From Sphingomonas_R sp036387535 (GTDB lineage: Bacteria; Pseudomonadota; Alphaproteobacteria; Sphingomonadales; Sphingomonadaceae), in contig NZ_DASVTO010000090.1 of assembly GCF_036387535.1 (NCBI RefSeq), forward strand, positions 1 to 51,368: a stretch of DNA of 51,368 nt, given 5' to 3'. The notes beneath the pieces were generated by a model. The model made no database searches. It was given only the letters and a program-made list of their open reading frames with translations, and had not been told where the DNA came from. Position numbers and translations under genes: made by a program. Positions 26,429 to 36,389 of the stretch are shown here, one piece after another (the stretch's first letter is position 1; every line of letters starts with the position of its first letter).

Positions 26429-26432
<4 letters not shown>
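25722..26432 (-). CDS. birA: Biotin--[acetyl-CoA-carboxylase] ligase with a probable CTG start
   Basis: BirA activates biotin as biotinyl-AMP and attaches it to acetyl-CoA carboxylase. This 236-residue form has only the ligase and C-terminal domains, with no DNA-binding helix-turn-helix, so it should not repress bio genes. Motifs: ETGSTNDDVM, the biotinyl-AMP loop GRGRQGRAWTS, IKWPNDLMV with the catalytic Lys, and GILLERAEDAVVIGFGVNL. No ATG, GTG or TTG is in frame at the expected N terminus. CTG at 26432 overlaps the nuoN stop as CTGA, and GAAGG lies seven bases upstream, so I place the start there. Homologues I recall begin just before the equivalent of IETVAETGSTND, consistent with this. 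Confidence 0.88.
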
Positions 26433-27879
<1,447 letters not shown>

Positions 27880-27880
<1 letters not shown>

Positions 27881-29436
27881 CAATGCGCTCCACCATGTTC
27901 GGCTTGCGTTGCGGCGGGAACCGGGCGGCCGGCGGTGGGACGGGCATCGCTTTGCGGTGCGGTACGATCCAGACGGGTCAGCAGATAGCCGACATCACGC
28001 TGCATCGGCACCATGAAGCTTTGCGGATAGATACCCATCCACAGCACGACCGCCGCGATCGGAACCAGCAACGCATATTCCCGGACCGAAAGGTCCGCCA
28101 TCGCCGCGACGTCCGGCTTGGTGAGCGCGCCATAGACGACGCGTCGGTAGAGATAGAGCATATAGGCCGCGCCCAGGATGATCCCGGTCACCGCAACGAA
28201 ACCCGCAACGCTGCTGATCCGGTACACGCCCATCATCGCCAGGAATTCGCCCACGAACCCGGACGTGCCCGGCAGGCCGACCGACGCCATGGTGAACAGC
28301 AGGAACAGCACCGCATAGCCGGGCATGTTCCGCGCCAGACCGCCATAGCGATCGATCTCACGCGTATGCAGCCGGTCATACACCACGCCCACGCACAGGA
28401 ACAGCGCGCCCGAGACCAGGCCGTGGCTCAACATCACCATCAGGCTGCCTTCCAGCCCCTGCCGGTTGAATGCGAACAGCCCGAACGTCACGAACGACAT
28501 ATGTGCGACAGAGGAATAGGCGATCAGCTTCTTCATGTCGTTCTGCACCAGCGCCACCAGCGAGGTGTAGACGATCGCGACCATGCTCAGCCCCAGCACC
28601 AGCCACACCAGTTGCGCGGACGCTTCGGGAAACATCGGCAGCGAGAAGCGGATGAAGCCATAGCCGCCCATTTTGAGCAGTACGCCCGCCAGGATCACCG
28701 ATCCCGCGGTCGGCGCCTGCACATGCGCATCCGGCAACCAGGTGTGCACCGGCCACATCGGCATCTTGACGGCAAACGATGCGAAGAACGCCAGGAACAA
28801 CCACGTCTGCGCATGGACCGGAAAATCATAGGCCATCAATGCCGGCACCGACGTCGTGCCCGCCTCGCGCGCCATCCACAGCATCGCGACCAGCATCAGC
28901 ACCGACCCGAGCAGCGTGTAGAGAAAGAATTTGTAGCTGGCGTAGATCCGTTCGGCCCCGCCCCAGATGCCGATGATCAGGTACATCGGGATCAGCCCGG
29001 CTTCAAAGAAGATATAGAACAGGAAGATGTCCTGCGCCGCGAACACGCCGATCATCAGCGTTTCCATCAGCAGGAACGCCGCCATATATTCCGGCACACG
29101 CTTTTCGATCGCGACCCAGCTTGCGCCGATGCAGATCGGCATCAGGAACACCGACAGCATGATCAGCATCAGCGCGATGCCATCGATGCCCAGAGCCCAG
29201 GCGAAGCGGCCGAAGGCCGGTGCATATTCGACGAACTGCCACTGCGCCCCGCCGACATCGAACGACGTCCACAACAGGATACCGAGCGCGAAATCGACCA
29301 GCGTCGCGATCAACGCGATCCAGCGCGCCGATGCGGCCTTGGCGGCGCCATCGCCCGGCAGCAGCAGGCACAGGACCGCCGCCGCCGCGGGCACCGCGAT
29401 CATGATCGAAAGAATGGGAAAACCGAGCACGTTCAA
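27880..29436 (-). CDS. nuoM: NADH-quinone oxidoreductase subunit M
   Basis: NuoM is the middle antiporter-like subunit of complex I. The 518-residue protein shows FFEAGLIPMYLIIGIWGG with the TM5 Glu, FFASFAVKMPMWPVHTWLPD with the conserved Lys and His, and KLIAYSSVAHMSFVTFG. The start is uncertain: TTG at 29436 follows a GGGGGTGA sequence by a few bases, and a GTG at 29430 lies two codons in. Both give a normal N terminus before GFPILSIM. A 70-base gap without features separates it from nuoL. The C terminus has a polar tail of about 30 residues. Confidence 0.95.
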
Positions 29437-29506
29437 TTCACCCCCGCCGTCGCCCGGATCGTCCCCGGGGTTCGCGTCGCCAATTCGGTTCTGGGTTGCG
29501 TCCGCA

Positions 29507-31603
29507 TCACCGCGTCATCACCCAGGTAGCGGCTGCGGCCAGGCCGAGCAGCATCACCAGCGCATAGGTATACAGGTAGCCCGACTGCAGCCGCCGCGTC
29601 AGCACACCGCCACCGACCACCAGCCGCGCCATGCCGTTCGGGCCGAACCGGTCGATCGTTCCCTGGTCACCGCGCTTCCACAACATCCGTCCCAGCGCGA
29701 ACGCCGGACGGACGAACAGGAAGGCGTAGAGCTCGTCGAAATACCACTTGTTGAGCAGGAAGGCATAGAGCCCGTGGAACGTCCCCGCGATCCGGCCGGG
29801 CAGGCTGGTGTTCAGCACATAGGCCCACAGCGCCAGCAGGAAACCGATCGCCATCGCGACCGTGGCGGACAGCTTCACCCACTCCGGAACGCCGTGCATC
29901 GCATGCATCAGATGTTCGTTGAACGCGATGCTGCCGCGCCAGAATGCGCTGCCCTCTTCCGCACCGATGAACGGCCCGTGGAACACGAAGCCCGCAAACA
30001 CCGCTCCCAGTGTCAGCACGCCCAGCGGCACCAGCATCATCCACGGGCTTTCATGCGGGTGATAGCCCGCGGTCCCGGTCGCCACCTGATGCGCGCCGGC
30101 GTCGTGCGCATGGGGCGCATGGCCGGCATCTTCCTCCGCCGCCGGATCACCGTGCGGATGATGGTCGTGCGCATGATCATCATGATGACCATGACCGTGC
30201 GTGTCATGCACTGCATGCTGGATATGCTCGGACCCCGCCCAGCGCGGCGCGCCGAAGAAGGTCAGGAACACCAGCCGCCACGAATAGAAACTGGTCAGCA
30301 GCGCCGCGGCCACACCGACGGCAAACGCAACCTGCCCGGCGTCGGTCCCCGATGCATAGGTCGCCTCGATAATGGCGTCCTTGGAATAGAAGCCCGCAAA
30401 ACCGAACACGTCGGCAATGCCCACCCCTGTAATCGCCAGCGTACCCGCCATCATCCCCCAGAAGGTGATCGGGATCGATCGGCGCAGGCCGCCATAGAAC
30501 CGCATGTCCTGCTCATGGTGCATCGCATGGATCACCGATCCGGCGCCCAGGAACAGCAGCGCCTTGAAAAAGGCGTGGGTGAACAGGTGGAACATCGCCG
30601 CGCCATACGCGCCGACCCCGGCCGCAAAGAACATATAGCCTAGCTGCGAACAGGTGGAATAAGCGATCACGCGCTTGATATCCGTCTGCACCAGCCCGAC
30701 CGTCGCCGCGAACAGCGCGGTCGCCGCCCCGACATAGGTGACCACCGTCAGCGCGGCCGGCGACATTTCGAACATCGGCGACAGGCGGCACACCATGAAT
30801 ACGCCGGCAGTCACCATCGTCGCGGCATGGATCAGCGCCGACACCGGGGTCGGGCCCTCCATTGCGTCGGGCAGCCAGGTGTGCAGCCCCAATTGCGCCG
30901 ATTTGCCCATCGCGCCGACGAACAGCAGCAGGCACAGCACGGTCATGGTATCGAACCGACCACCCAGGAAACCGATCGTCGATCCGGCCATGCCGGGCGC
31001 CGCCGCCAGGATCGCCGGGATCGATACCGTCCCGAACACCAGGAATGTCCCGAAAATGCCGAGCGAAAAGCCGAAATCCCCGACGCGGTTGACGACGAAC
31101 GCCTTGATCGCCGCCGCGTTGGCGCTCGGCTTGGTGTACCAGAAGCCGATCAGCAGATAGGAGGCGAGACCGACCCCTTCCCAGCCGAAGAACATCTGGA
31201 TCAGGTTGTCCGACGTCACCAGCATCAGCATGGCGAAGGTGAACAGCGACAGATAGGCGAAGAAGCGCGGCTGATCCGGATCCTCCGCCATATAGCCCCA
31301 GCTATACAGATGGACGAGCGCCGACACCGAGGTGATGACGACCAGCATGACCGCGGTCAGCGCGTCCACGCGCAACGCCCAGTCGACCACCAGGTCGCCC
31401 GACCGGATGAACGGCAGCACCGTTTCGACATGCGGCGCGATCGACCCGTTCAGGAAACCCAGGAAGATCGGCCACGCCAGCGCACAGGAGGCGAACAGCC
31501 CCGCCGTGGTGATCAGCTTTGCCGGCACGGCGCCGATCATGCGCTGGCCCAGCCCGGCGACGATGGCTGCCAACAGGGGCAGGAAGACGATAGCGGTAAT
31601 CAC
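29507..31603 (-). CDS. nuoL: NADH-quinone oxidoreductase subunit L with a His-rich loop
   Basis: NuoL is the distal proton-pumping subunit with the long lateral helix. The 698-residue protein has FFGWEGVGLASYLLIGFWY (TM5 Glu), KSAQLGLHTWLPDAMEGPTP (TM7 Lys region), IAYSTCSQLGYMFFA and a C-terminal helix region. At about residues 455-520 a soluble loop contains roughly 18 histidines with many Asp and Gly, for example HGHGHHDDHAHDHHPHG. This is an insertion relative to the E. coli protein. The start is GTG at 31603, with AAGGGG from the nuoK end upstream. Confidence 0.95.
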   Translation of the reverse strand: MITAIVFLPLLAAIVAGLGQRMIGAVPAKLITTAGLFASCALAWPIFLGFLNGSIAPHVETVLPFIRSGDLVVDWALRVDALTAVMLVVITSVSALVHLYSWGYMAEDPDQPRFFAYLSLFTFAMLMLVTSDNLIQMFFGWEGVGLASYLLIGFWYTKPSANAAAIKAFVVNRVGDFGFSLGIFGTFLVFGTVSIPAILAAAPGMAGSTIGFLGGRFDTMTVLCLLLFVGAMGKSAQLGLHTWLPDAMEGPTPVSALIHAATMVTAGVFMVCRLSPMFEMSPAALTVVTYVGAATALFAATVGLVQTDIKRVIAYSTCSQLGYMFFAAGVGAYGAAMFHLFTHAFFKALLFLGAGSVIHAMHHEQDMRFYGGLRRSIPITFWGMMAGTLAITGVGIADVFGFAGFYSKDAIIEATYASGTDAGQVAFAVGVAAALLTSFYSWRLVFLTFFGAPRWAGSEHIQHAVHDTHGHGHHDDHAHDHHPHGDPAAEEDAGHAPHAHDAGAHQVATGTAGYHPHESPWMMLVPLGVLTLGAVFAGFVFHGPFIGAEEGSAFWRGSIAFNEHLMHAMHGVPEWVKLSATVAMAIGFLLALWAYVLNTSLPGRIAGTFHGLYAFLLNKWYFDELYAFLFVRPAFALGRMLWKRGDQGTIDRFGPNGMARLVVGGGVLTRRLQSGYLYTYALVMLLGLAAAATWVMTR

Positions 31604-31611
31604 GGTCCGAA

Positions 31612-31917
31612 TTACCCCTTCATCCGGTTGACGTCGTCAACCAGGATCGTGCCGCGTCCGCGGAAATAGATCACCAGGATCGCCAGCCCGATCGCCGCCT
31701 CGCCGGCCGCGACCGTCAGCACGAACATCGCGAACACCTGCCCCACCAGATCGCCGAGATAGGCGGAAAAGGCGACCAGGTTGATATTGACGCTCAGCAG
31801 GATCAGTTCGATCGCCATCAGGATGATGATGATGTTCTTCCGGTTCAGGAAGATGCCGAACACCCCCATCGCGAACAGGATGGCGGACACCACCAGGAAA
31901 TGCTGGATCCCGATCAC
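31612..31917 (-). CDS. nuoK: NADH-quinone oxidoreductase subunit K
   Basis: NuoK is a three-helix membrane subunit of the complex I E-channel. The 101-residue length is exactly typical. ILMAIELILLSVNINLVAF contains the first conserved membrane Glu and AAGEAAIGLAILVIYFR the second. The start is GTG at 31917 (GTGA overlap with the nuoJ stop); the longer open frame upstream runs through nuoJ in another frame. nuoL begins eight bases after its stop. Confidence 0.96.
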   Translation of the reverse strand: MIGIQHFLVVSAILFAMGVFGIFLNRKNIIIILMAIELILLSVNINLVAFSAYLGDLVGQVFAMFVLTVAAGEAAIGLAILVIYFRGRGTILVDDVNRMKG

Positions 31918-32528
31918 AGCGACACTCCCTTGCCCACCGGCTGATCGACGACGTTGCGGACCGCATCCTGCGGACGACGCTGGTTCTGGCGGCTGATATT
32001 CTGCGCACGCACGCCGCTCCGGGTCCGGTGGGTCAGCACGATCGCGCCGATCATCGCAACCAGCAGCACGAGCCCCGCCGCCTCGAAGATATAGAGATAG
32101 CGCGTGTAAAGCAGCGTGCCCAGCGCCTGGATGTTCGACATGCCCTCCGGCGTCGGCGAAGTGGCGGCGCTCAGCCCGATCCCACCCGCGCTCCATGCGC
32201 CGACCGCGAAGATGATCTCCGCCGCCAGTACGATCACCAGCAGCACCCCGAACGGCATGTACCGCCCGAACCCGGCCCGCAGTTCCGAAAAGTCGATATC
32301 CAGCATCATGACCACGAACAGGAACAGCACCGCGACCGCGCCGACATAGACGATGACCAGCAGCATGGCGATGAACTCGGCCCCGACCAGCACCATCAGG
32401 CCGGCGGCGTTGAAGAACGCCAGGATCAGCCACAGCACCGAATGCACCGGGTTGCGCGCGACGATCGTGAGCGCCCCGGAAGCGATCACGAGCGTGGCGA
32501 ACAGATAGAAGGCGATCGTCTGGATCAA
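31914..32528 (-). CDS. nuoJ: NADH-quinone oxidoreductase subunit J
   Basis: NuoJ has five membrane helices and forms part of the proton path next to NuoK and NuoA. The 204-residue protein includes NPVHSVLWLILAFFNAAGLM, EFIAMLLVIVYVGAVAVLFL and MMLDIDF, the conserved TM3 area. A polar tail of about 35 residues follows the last helix. I choose TTG at 32528 (then IQTIAFYLF) because it gives the family N terminus and GAGG lies about ten bases upstream; no ATG fits. The stop overlaps the nuoK start. Confidence 0.93.
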   Translation of the reverse strand: MIQTIAFYLFATLVIASGALTIVARNPVHSVLWLILAFFNAAGLMVLVGAEFIAMLLVIVYVGAVAVLFLFVVMMLDIDFSELRAGFGRYMPFGVLLVIVLAAEIIFAVGAWSAGGIGLSAATSPTPEGMSNIQALGTLLYTRYLYIFEAAGLVLLVAMIGAIVLTHRTRSGVRAQNISRQNQRRPQDAVRNVVDQPVGKGVSL

Positions 32529-32566
32529 AGCGATACGGTCCTCAAACCGGTGGTCGTGATGGCGCT

Positions 32567-32591
32567 GCACCGTACCGGAATGGCACGGTGC
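32567..32591 (-). other. Hairpin in the nuoI-nuoJ intercistronic gap
   Basis: GCACCGTACC (32567-32576) and GGCACGGTGC (32582-32591) pair at nine of ten positions around GGAAT. The hairpin sits in an 81-base gap between nuoI and nuoJ, one of the larger gaps in the operon. No T tract follows, so it is more likely an mRNA processing or stability element than a terminator. Confidence 0.5.
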
Positions 32592-32609
32592 GACGGAGTC
32601 GGGCGGGCC

Positions 32610-33095
32610 TTAGCGATAGGGCGCATCGGCGGCAAGGTTCGCCGCGATCGCCCGCTCCCAACGATCGCCATTGGCGAGCAGCTTGGCCTTGTCGTAGATC
32701 AGCTCCTCGCGCGTCTCGGTCGAATATTCCAGATTTGGTCCCTCCACGACCGCGTCGACCGGACACGCTTCCTGGCACAGGCCGCAGAAGATGCACTTGG
32801 TCATGTCGATATCGGACCGCGTCGTCCGGCGGCTGCCGTCGTCGCGCGGCTCCGCCTCGATCGTGATCGCCTGCGCCGGGCACACCGCCTCGCACAGCTT
32901 GCACGCGATGCAGCGCTCCTCGCCATTGGGATAGCGCCGCAGGACATGCTCGCCGCGGAACCGCGGGCTCAGCGGGTTGCGCTCATAGGGATAGTTGATC
33001 GTCGCCTTGGGCTTGAAGAAATACTTCAAGGTCAGGGCATGCGCCTTCACGAACTCCCAGAGCGTGAACGACTTGACGAGATAGGCGAGACCCAT
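32610..33095 (-). CDS. nuoI: NADH-quinone oxidoreductase subunit I
   Basis: NuoI carries the two tetranuclear iron-sulfur clusters N6a and N6b between NuoG and NuoB. The 161-residue protein shows the paired ferredoxin motifs CIACKLCEAVCPAQAI and CIFCGLCQEACPVDAV, each with CxxCxxCxxxCP. The N terminus (GLAYLVKSFTLWEFVKAH) is the amphipathic membrane-associated helix. The ATG at 33095 lies three bases after the nuoH stop. Confidence 0.97.
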   Translation of the reverse strand: MGLAYLVKSFTLWEFVKAHALTLKYFFKPKATINYPYERNPLSPRFRGEHVLRRYPNGEERCIACKLCEAVCPAQAITIEAEPRDDGSRRTTRSDIDMTKCIFCGLCQEACPVDAVVEGPNLEYSTETREELIYDKAKLLANGDRWERAIAANLAADAPYR

Positions 33096-33098
33096 GGC

Positions 33099-34142
33099 CT
33101 ACACTCCGTAACGAGTAAGCATCAGATATCCCGACACCAGGAATACCCAGAAAAGCGACACCGGCAGGAAGATCTTCCAGCCCAGCCGCATCAGCTGATC
33201 ATACCGGTACCGCGGCACCGTCGCCTTCACCCAGCTGAAGATGAAGAAGAAGGTCAGCATCTTGAGGAAGAGCCACAGGATGCCCGGCACCATATAGAGC
33301 GGCGCCCAATCGACCGGCGGCAACCATCCGCCCCAGAACAGCGTGGCATTCAGCACGCACATCAGGATGACGTTGCCATATTCGCCAAGCCAGAACAGTG
33401 CGAAGCTCATCGATGAATATTCGGTCTGATATCCGGCAACCAGCTCGCTCTCGGCCTCGGTCAGGTCGAACGGCGCGCGCGCGGTTTCGGCCATCGACGA
33501 AATCAGGAACATCACCGCCATCGGGAACATCAGCGGGTTGAGTGCGAACGCGTTGATGAACCCGAAGATATGCGCCCGCTGCGCCGCGACGATGCCGCCC
33601 ATGTTGAACGTGCCGGCCCACAGCACGACCGAAATCAGGATGAACCCGATCGATACTTCATAACTGACCATCTGCGCCGCGGCCCGCAGCGCGGAATAGA
33701 ACGGATATTTGGAGTTGGAAGCCCAACCCGCCATGATGATCCCGTACACGCCGAGCGACGACGCCGCCAGAATGTAGAGCAGCCCGACATTGATGTCGGC
33801 CAGCACCATGCCCGGCCCGAACGGAATGACCGCCCACGCCACCAGCGCGACCGTGAAGGTCAGGATCGGCGCGATCAGGAACAGGCCCCGGTTCGCCGAC
33901 GACGGGATGATCGTTTCCTTCAGGAACACCTTCAATCCGTCGGCAAAGGATTGCAGCAAGCCGAACGGACCGACCACGTTCGGCCCGCGCCGCAATGCCA
34001 TCGCGGCCCAGATCTTGCGATCGGCATAGATGATCATCGCGACCGACAGCATCAGCGGCAGGGCGATCAGCAGGATCGCGATGATCGTCGCGACCAGCCA
34101 GCCACCATTATAGCCGAGATAGCCCGCAAAGAAGTTCGTCAT
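33099..34142 (-). CDS. nuoH: NADH-quinone oxidoreductase subunit H
   Basis: NuoH lines the quinone chamber of complex I and links it to the membrane arm. The 347-residue protein has about eight helices. DRKIWAAMALRRGPNVVGPFGLLQSFADGLK spans positions near 34020-33930 and is the hallmark first loop. ETARAPFDLTEAESELVAGY carries the conserved acidic residues of the quinone site. The ATG at 34142 overlaps the nuoG stop as ATGA; the open frame upstream is a shadow of nuoG. Confidence 0.97.
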   Translation of the reverse strand: MTNFFAGYLGYNGGWLVATIIAILLIALPLMLSVAMIIYADRKIWAAMALRRGPNVVGPFGLLQSFADGLKVFLKETIIPSSANRGLFLIAPILTFTVALVAWAVIPFGPGMVLADINVGLLYILAASSLGVYGIIMAGWASNSKYPFYSALRAAAQMVSYEVSIGFILISVVLWAGTFNMGGIVAAQRAHIFGFINAFALNPLMFPMAVMFLISSMAETARAPFDLTEAESELVAGYQTEYSSMSFALFWLGEYGNVILMCVLNATLFWGGWLPPVDWAPLYMVPGILWLFLKMLTFFFIFSWVKATVPRYRYDQLMRLGWKIFLPVSLFWVFLVSGYLMLTRYGV

Positions 34143-36154
34143 TCCGCCGCCTCCGCATAGGCATGGCCATGCACCAGCTCGTCCGAACAGCGCTGCATCG
34201 TCGGACTCGCCCGGCAGATCGCGTTGGTCAGGTAGAAATCCTGGATCGGCAGTCCGAACGCACCCGATACCGGTACCGACGGCAACGCCGGCAAGCGCCA
34301 TCCATAGTCTGCCAGCCCGACCACGCCGAACCCGGGAACCTCCGCCACCATCTGCGCCCGCAGCGCCTCGATCGTGTCGAACGGCAACCGGCGACCCAGC
34401 GTGTCGGACAGCGCGCGGAAGATGCTCCAGTCGTCGCGGGCATCACCCGGTGGGAACACCGCCCGCTCGCCGCGCTGCACGCGCCCTTCCAGATTGACCC
34501 ACGTTCCCGATTTTTCGCTATAGGCCGCACCCGGCAGCACGATGTCCGCCGCCGCCGCGCCCTTGTCGCCATGATGCCCGACATAGACCTTGGTCGAACC
34601 GACAAAGCGTCCGAAATCTACCTCGTCCGCGCCCAGCAAGAACAACAGCTTCGGCGCCGCCTCGGCCAGCGCGGCGATCCCGCCGTCCTGCGCATAGCCG
34701 AGCATCAGCCCGGCCATCCGCGACGCGGAGAAATGCAGGACATTATACCCGTTCCACTGATCCTTGATCAGGCCCAGCGTCTCGATCAGCGCCAGCGATG
34801 CCGCCTGCACGCCGTCCAGCTTCAACGCGCCGCCGCCGACGATCATCACCGGCCGCGTCGCCGCGCCGAAGGCATCGATCACCGCCTGCGGCAGATCCGC
34901 CAGCAACGCCGCGTCATTGCCCAACCACGTCACCGGATAGGTCAGGTCGACCGGCTCGCCGATCGCGAACACCTTGGCGTCACGCTTCACCGCCTTGCGG
35001 ATGCGCGTGTTGACCAAAGGCGCTTCCCAGCGGGGATTGCTGCCGATCAGCAGCACCGCATCCGCGGTCTCGACACCGGCGATGGTCGTGTTGAAATTGA
35101 CGGCGGCAATGCTCGACACGTCATAGGACAAGCCGGTTTGCCGTCCTTCCAGCGCGTCCGATCCCATCGATCGCAACAGCGCCTTGGCCGCATACAGCGT
35201 CTCCGCATCGACCAGGTCGCCCGCTATCGCCGCCACCGACGCTCCGGCCGCATCCGCCGCCGCCTTCACCGCCGCGAACGCATCGGCCCAGCTGACCTTC
35301 ACCAGCCTGCCGTCACGCCGGACATAGGGTGCATCGAGCCGCCGCCGCACCAGGCCGTCGACCGCATGGCGTGTCTTGTCCGACGCCCATTCCTCGTTCA
35401 CATCCTCGTTCAGCCGCGGCAGCGCGCGCAGCACCTGCCGCCCGCGGCTGTCGAGCCGGATGTTCGTGCCGACTGCATCCATCACGTCGATGGCATAGGT
35501 CTTCTTCAGTTCCCACGGCCGCGCTTCGAACGCATAGGGCTTCGACGTCAGCGCCCCGACCGGGCACAGGTCGACCACGTTGCCGGACAGTTCGCTGGTC
35601 GCGGCGTGCTCCAGATAGGTGGTGATCTGCATGTTCTCGCCGCGGCCGATCGCGCCGATCTCCTCTACACCCGCCACTTCCTGCGCGAACCGGACGCAGC
35701 GCGTGCACTGGATGCAGCGCGTCATGACCGTCTTGACGATCGGCCCCATATATTTCTCGGTGACCGCACGCTTGTTTTCGTCATAGCGGCTGTGCCCGCG
35801 ACCGTAAGCGAGGCTCTGGTCCTGCAGGTCGCACTCGCCACCCTGGTCGCAGATCGGGCAATCGAGCGGATGGTTGATGAGCAGGAACTCCATCACCCCC
35901 TCGCGCGCCTTCTTCACCTTCTCGGTGGTGGTGAACACCTCCATCTTGTCCGCCGCCGGCAGGGCGCACGACGCCTGCGGCTTGGGCGGACCGGGCTTCA
36001 CCTCGACCAGGCACATCCGGCAATTGCCGGCGATGCTCAGCCGCTCATGATAGCAGAAGCGCGGAATCTCCTTCCCCGCGGCCTCGCACGCCTGGAGCAC
36101 GGTAGCGCCCGCTGGAACTTCGACTTCGATCCCGTCGACGGTGAGAATGGGCAT
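34139..36154 (-). CDS. nuoG: NADH-quinone oxidoreductase subunit G
   Basis: NuoG is the largest peripheral-arm subunit and carries several iron-sulfur clusters. The 671-residue protein has an N-terminal [2Fe-2S] domain (CYHERLSIAGNCRMC), HPLDCPICDQGGECDLQD, RCIQCTRCVRFAQEVAG and VVDLCPVGAL. The rest is a molybdopterin-oxidoreductase-like domain without a cofactor role, of the shorter mitochondrial-like type rather than the long E. coli form. It starts four bases after the small coiled-coil gene at 36159-36389. Confidence 0.97.
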   Translation of the reverse strand: MPILTVDGIEVEVPAGATVLQACEAAGKEIPRFCYHERLSIAGNCRMCLVEVKPGPPKPQASCALPAADKMEVFTTTEKVKKAREGVMEFLLINHPLDCPICDQGGECDLQDQSLAYGRGHSRYDENKRAVTEKYMGPIVKTVMTRCIQCTRCVRFAQEVAGVEEIGAIGRGENMQITTYLEHAATSELSGNVVDLCPVGALTSKPYAFEARPWELKKTYAIDVMDAVGTNIRLDSRGRQVLRALPRLNEDVNEEWASDKTRHAVDGLVRRRLDAPYVRRDGRLVKVSWADAFAAVKAAADAAGASVAAIAGDLVDAETLYAAKALLRSMGSDALEGRQTGLSYDVSSIAAVNFNTTIAGVETADAVLLIGSNPRWEAPLVNTRIRKAVKRDAKVFAIGEPVDLTYPVTWLGNDAALLADLPQAVIDAFGAATRPVMIVGGGALKLDGVQAASLALIETLGLIKDQWNGYNVLHFSASRMAGLMLGYAQDGGIAALAEAAPKLLFLLGADEVDFGRFVGSTKVYVGHHGDKGAAAADIVLPGAAYSEKSGTWVNLEGRVQRGERAVFPPGDARDDWSIFRALSDTLGRRLPFDTIEALRAQMVAEVPGFGVVGLADYGWRLPALPSVPVSGAFGLPIQDFYLTNAICRASPTMQRCSDELVHGHAYAEAAE

Positions 36155-36158
36155 GGCT

Positions 36159-36389
36159 TCAGTGTTCCGTATCGGTCAGGCCGAGCCGCCGCTCGATGCG
36201 GTCGACGCGGGTCTTGAGGTCGGCGACGTCTGCCTGAATTCCGTAGATCGTGGTGACCAGTCCGCGGACATGATCCTCCAGCGCCAGCAAACGAATGCCC
36301 TGCGACGCCTGCTCGCGCTTGATCGCGCCGACGTCGGATTGGATCCCTTTCAGGATTTCCAGCATCAGGTCGCTACGATCGTCGCTCAT
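36159..36389 (-). CDS. Small coiled-coil protein embedded between nuoF and nuoG
   Basis: This 76-residue protein is highly charged, with heptad-like spacing suggesting one long coiled coil. It starts with MSDDRSDLMLEIL and ends in DRIERRLGLTDTEH. It overlaps the nuoF stop as ATGA and ends four bases before nuoG, so it is translated as part of the nuo operon. It is paralogous to the protein at 38362-38589: aligned without gaps over 64 residues, I count about 21 identities by hand. No signal peptide, membrane segment or metal motif is seen. I do not know its function; a scaffold or assembly role for complex I is only a guess from position. Confidence 0.8.
   Translation of the reverse strand: MSDDRSDLMLEILKGIQSDVGAIKREQASQGIRLLALEDHVRGLVTTIYGIQADVADLKTRVDRIERRLGLTDTEH

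Noticed and set aside
27883..29529. Plus-strand frame of 548 codons opposite nuoM
   Set aside because: Arg/His/Gln/Asp-rich mirror of a membrane protein gene, with no domain.
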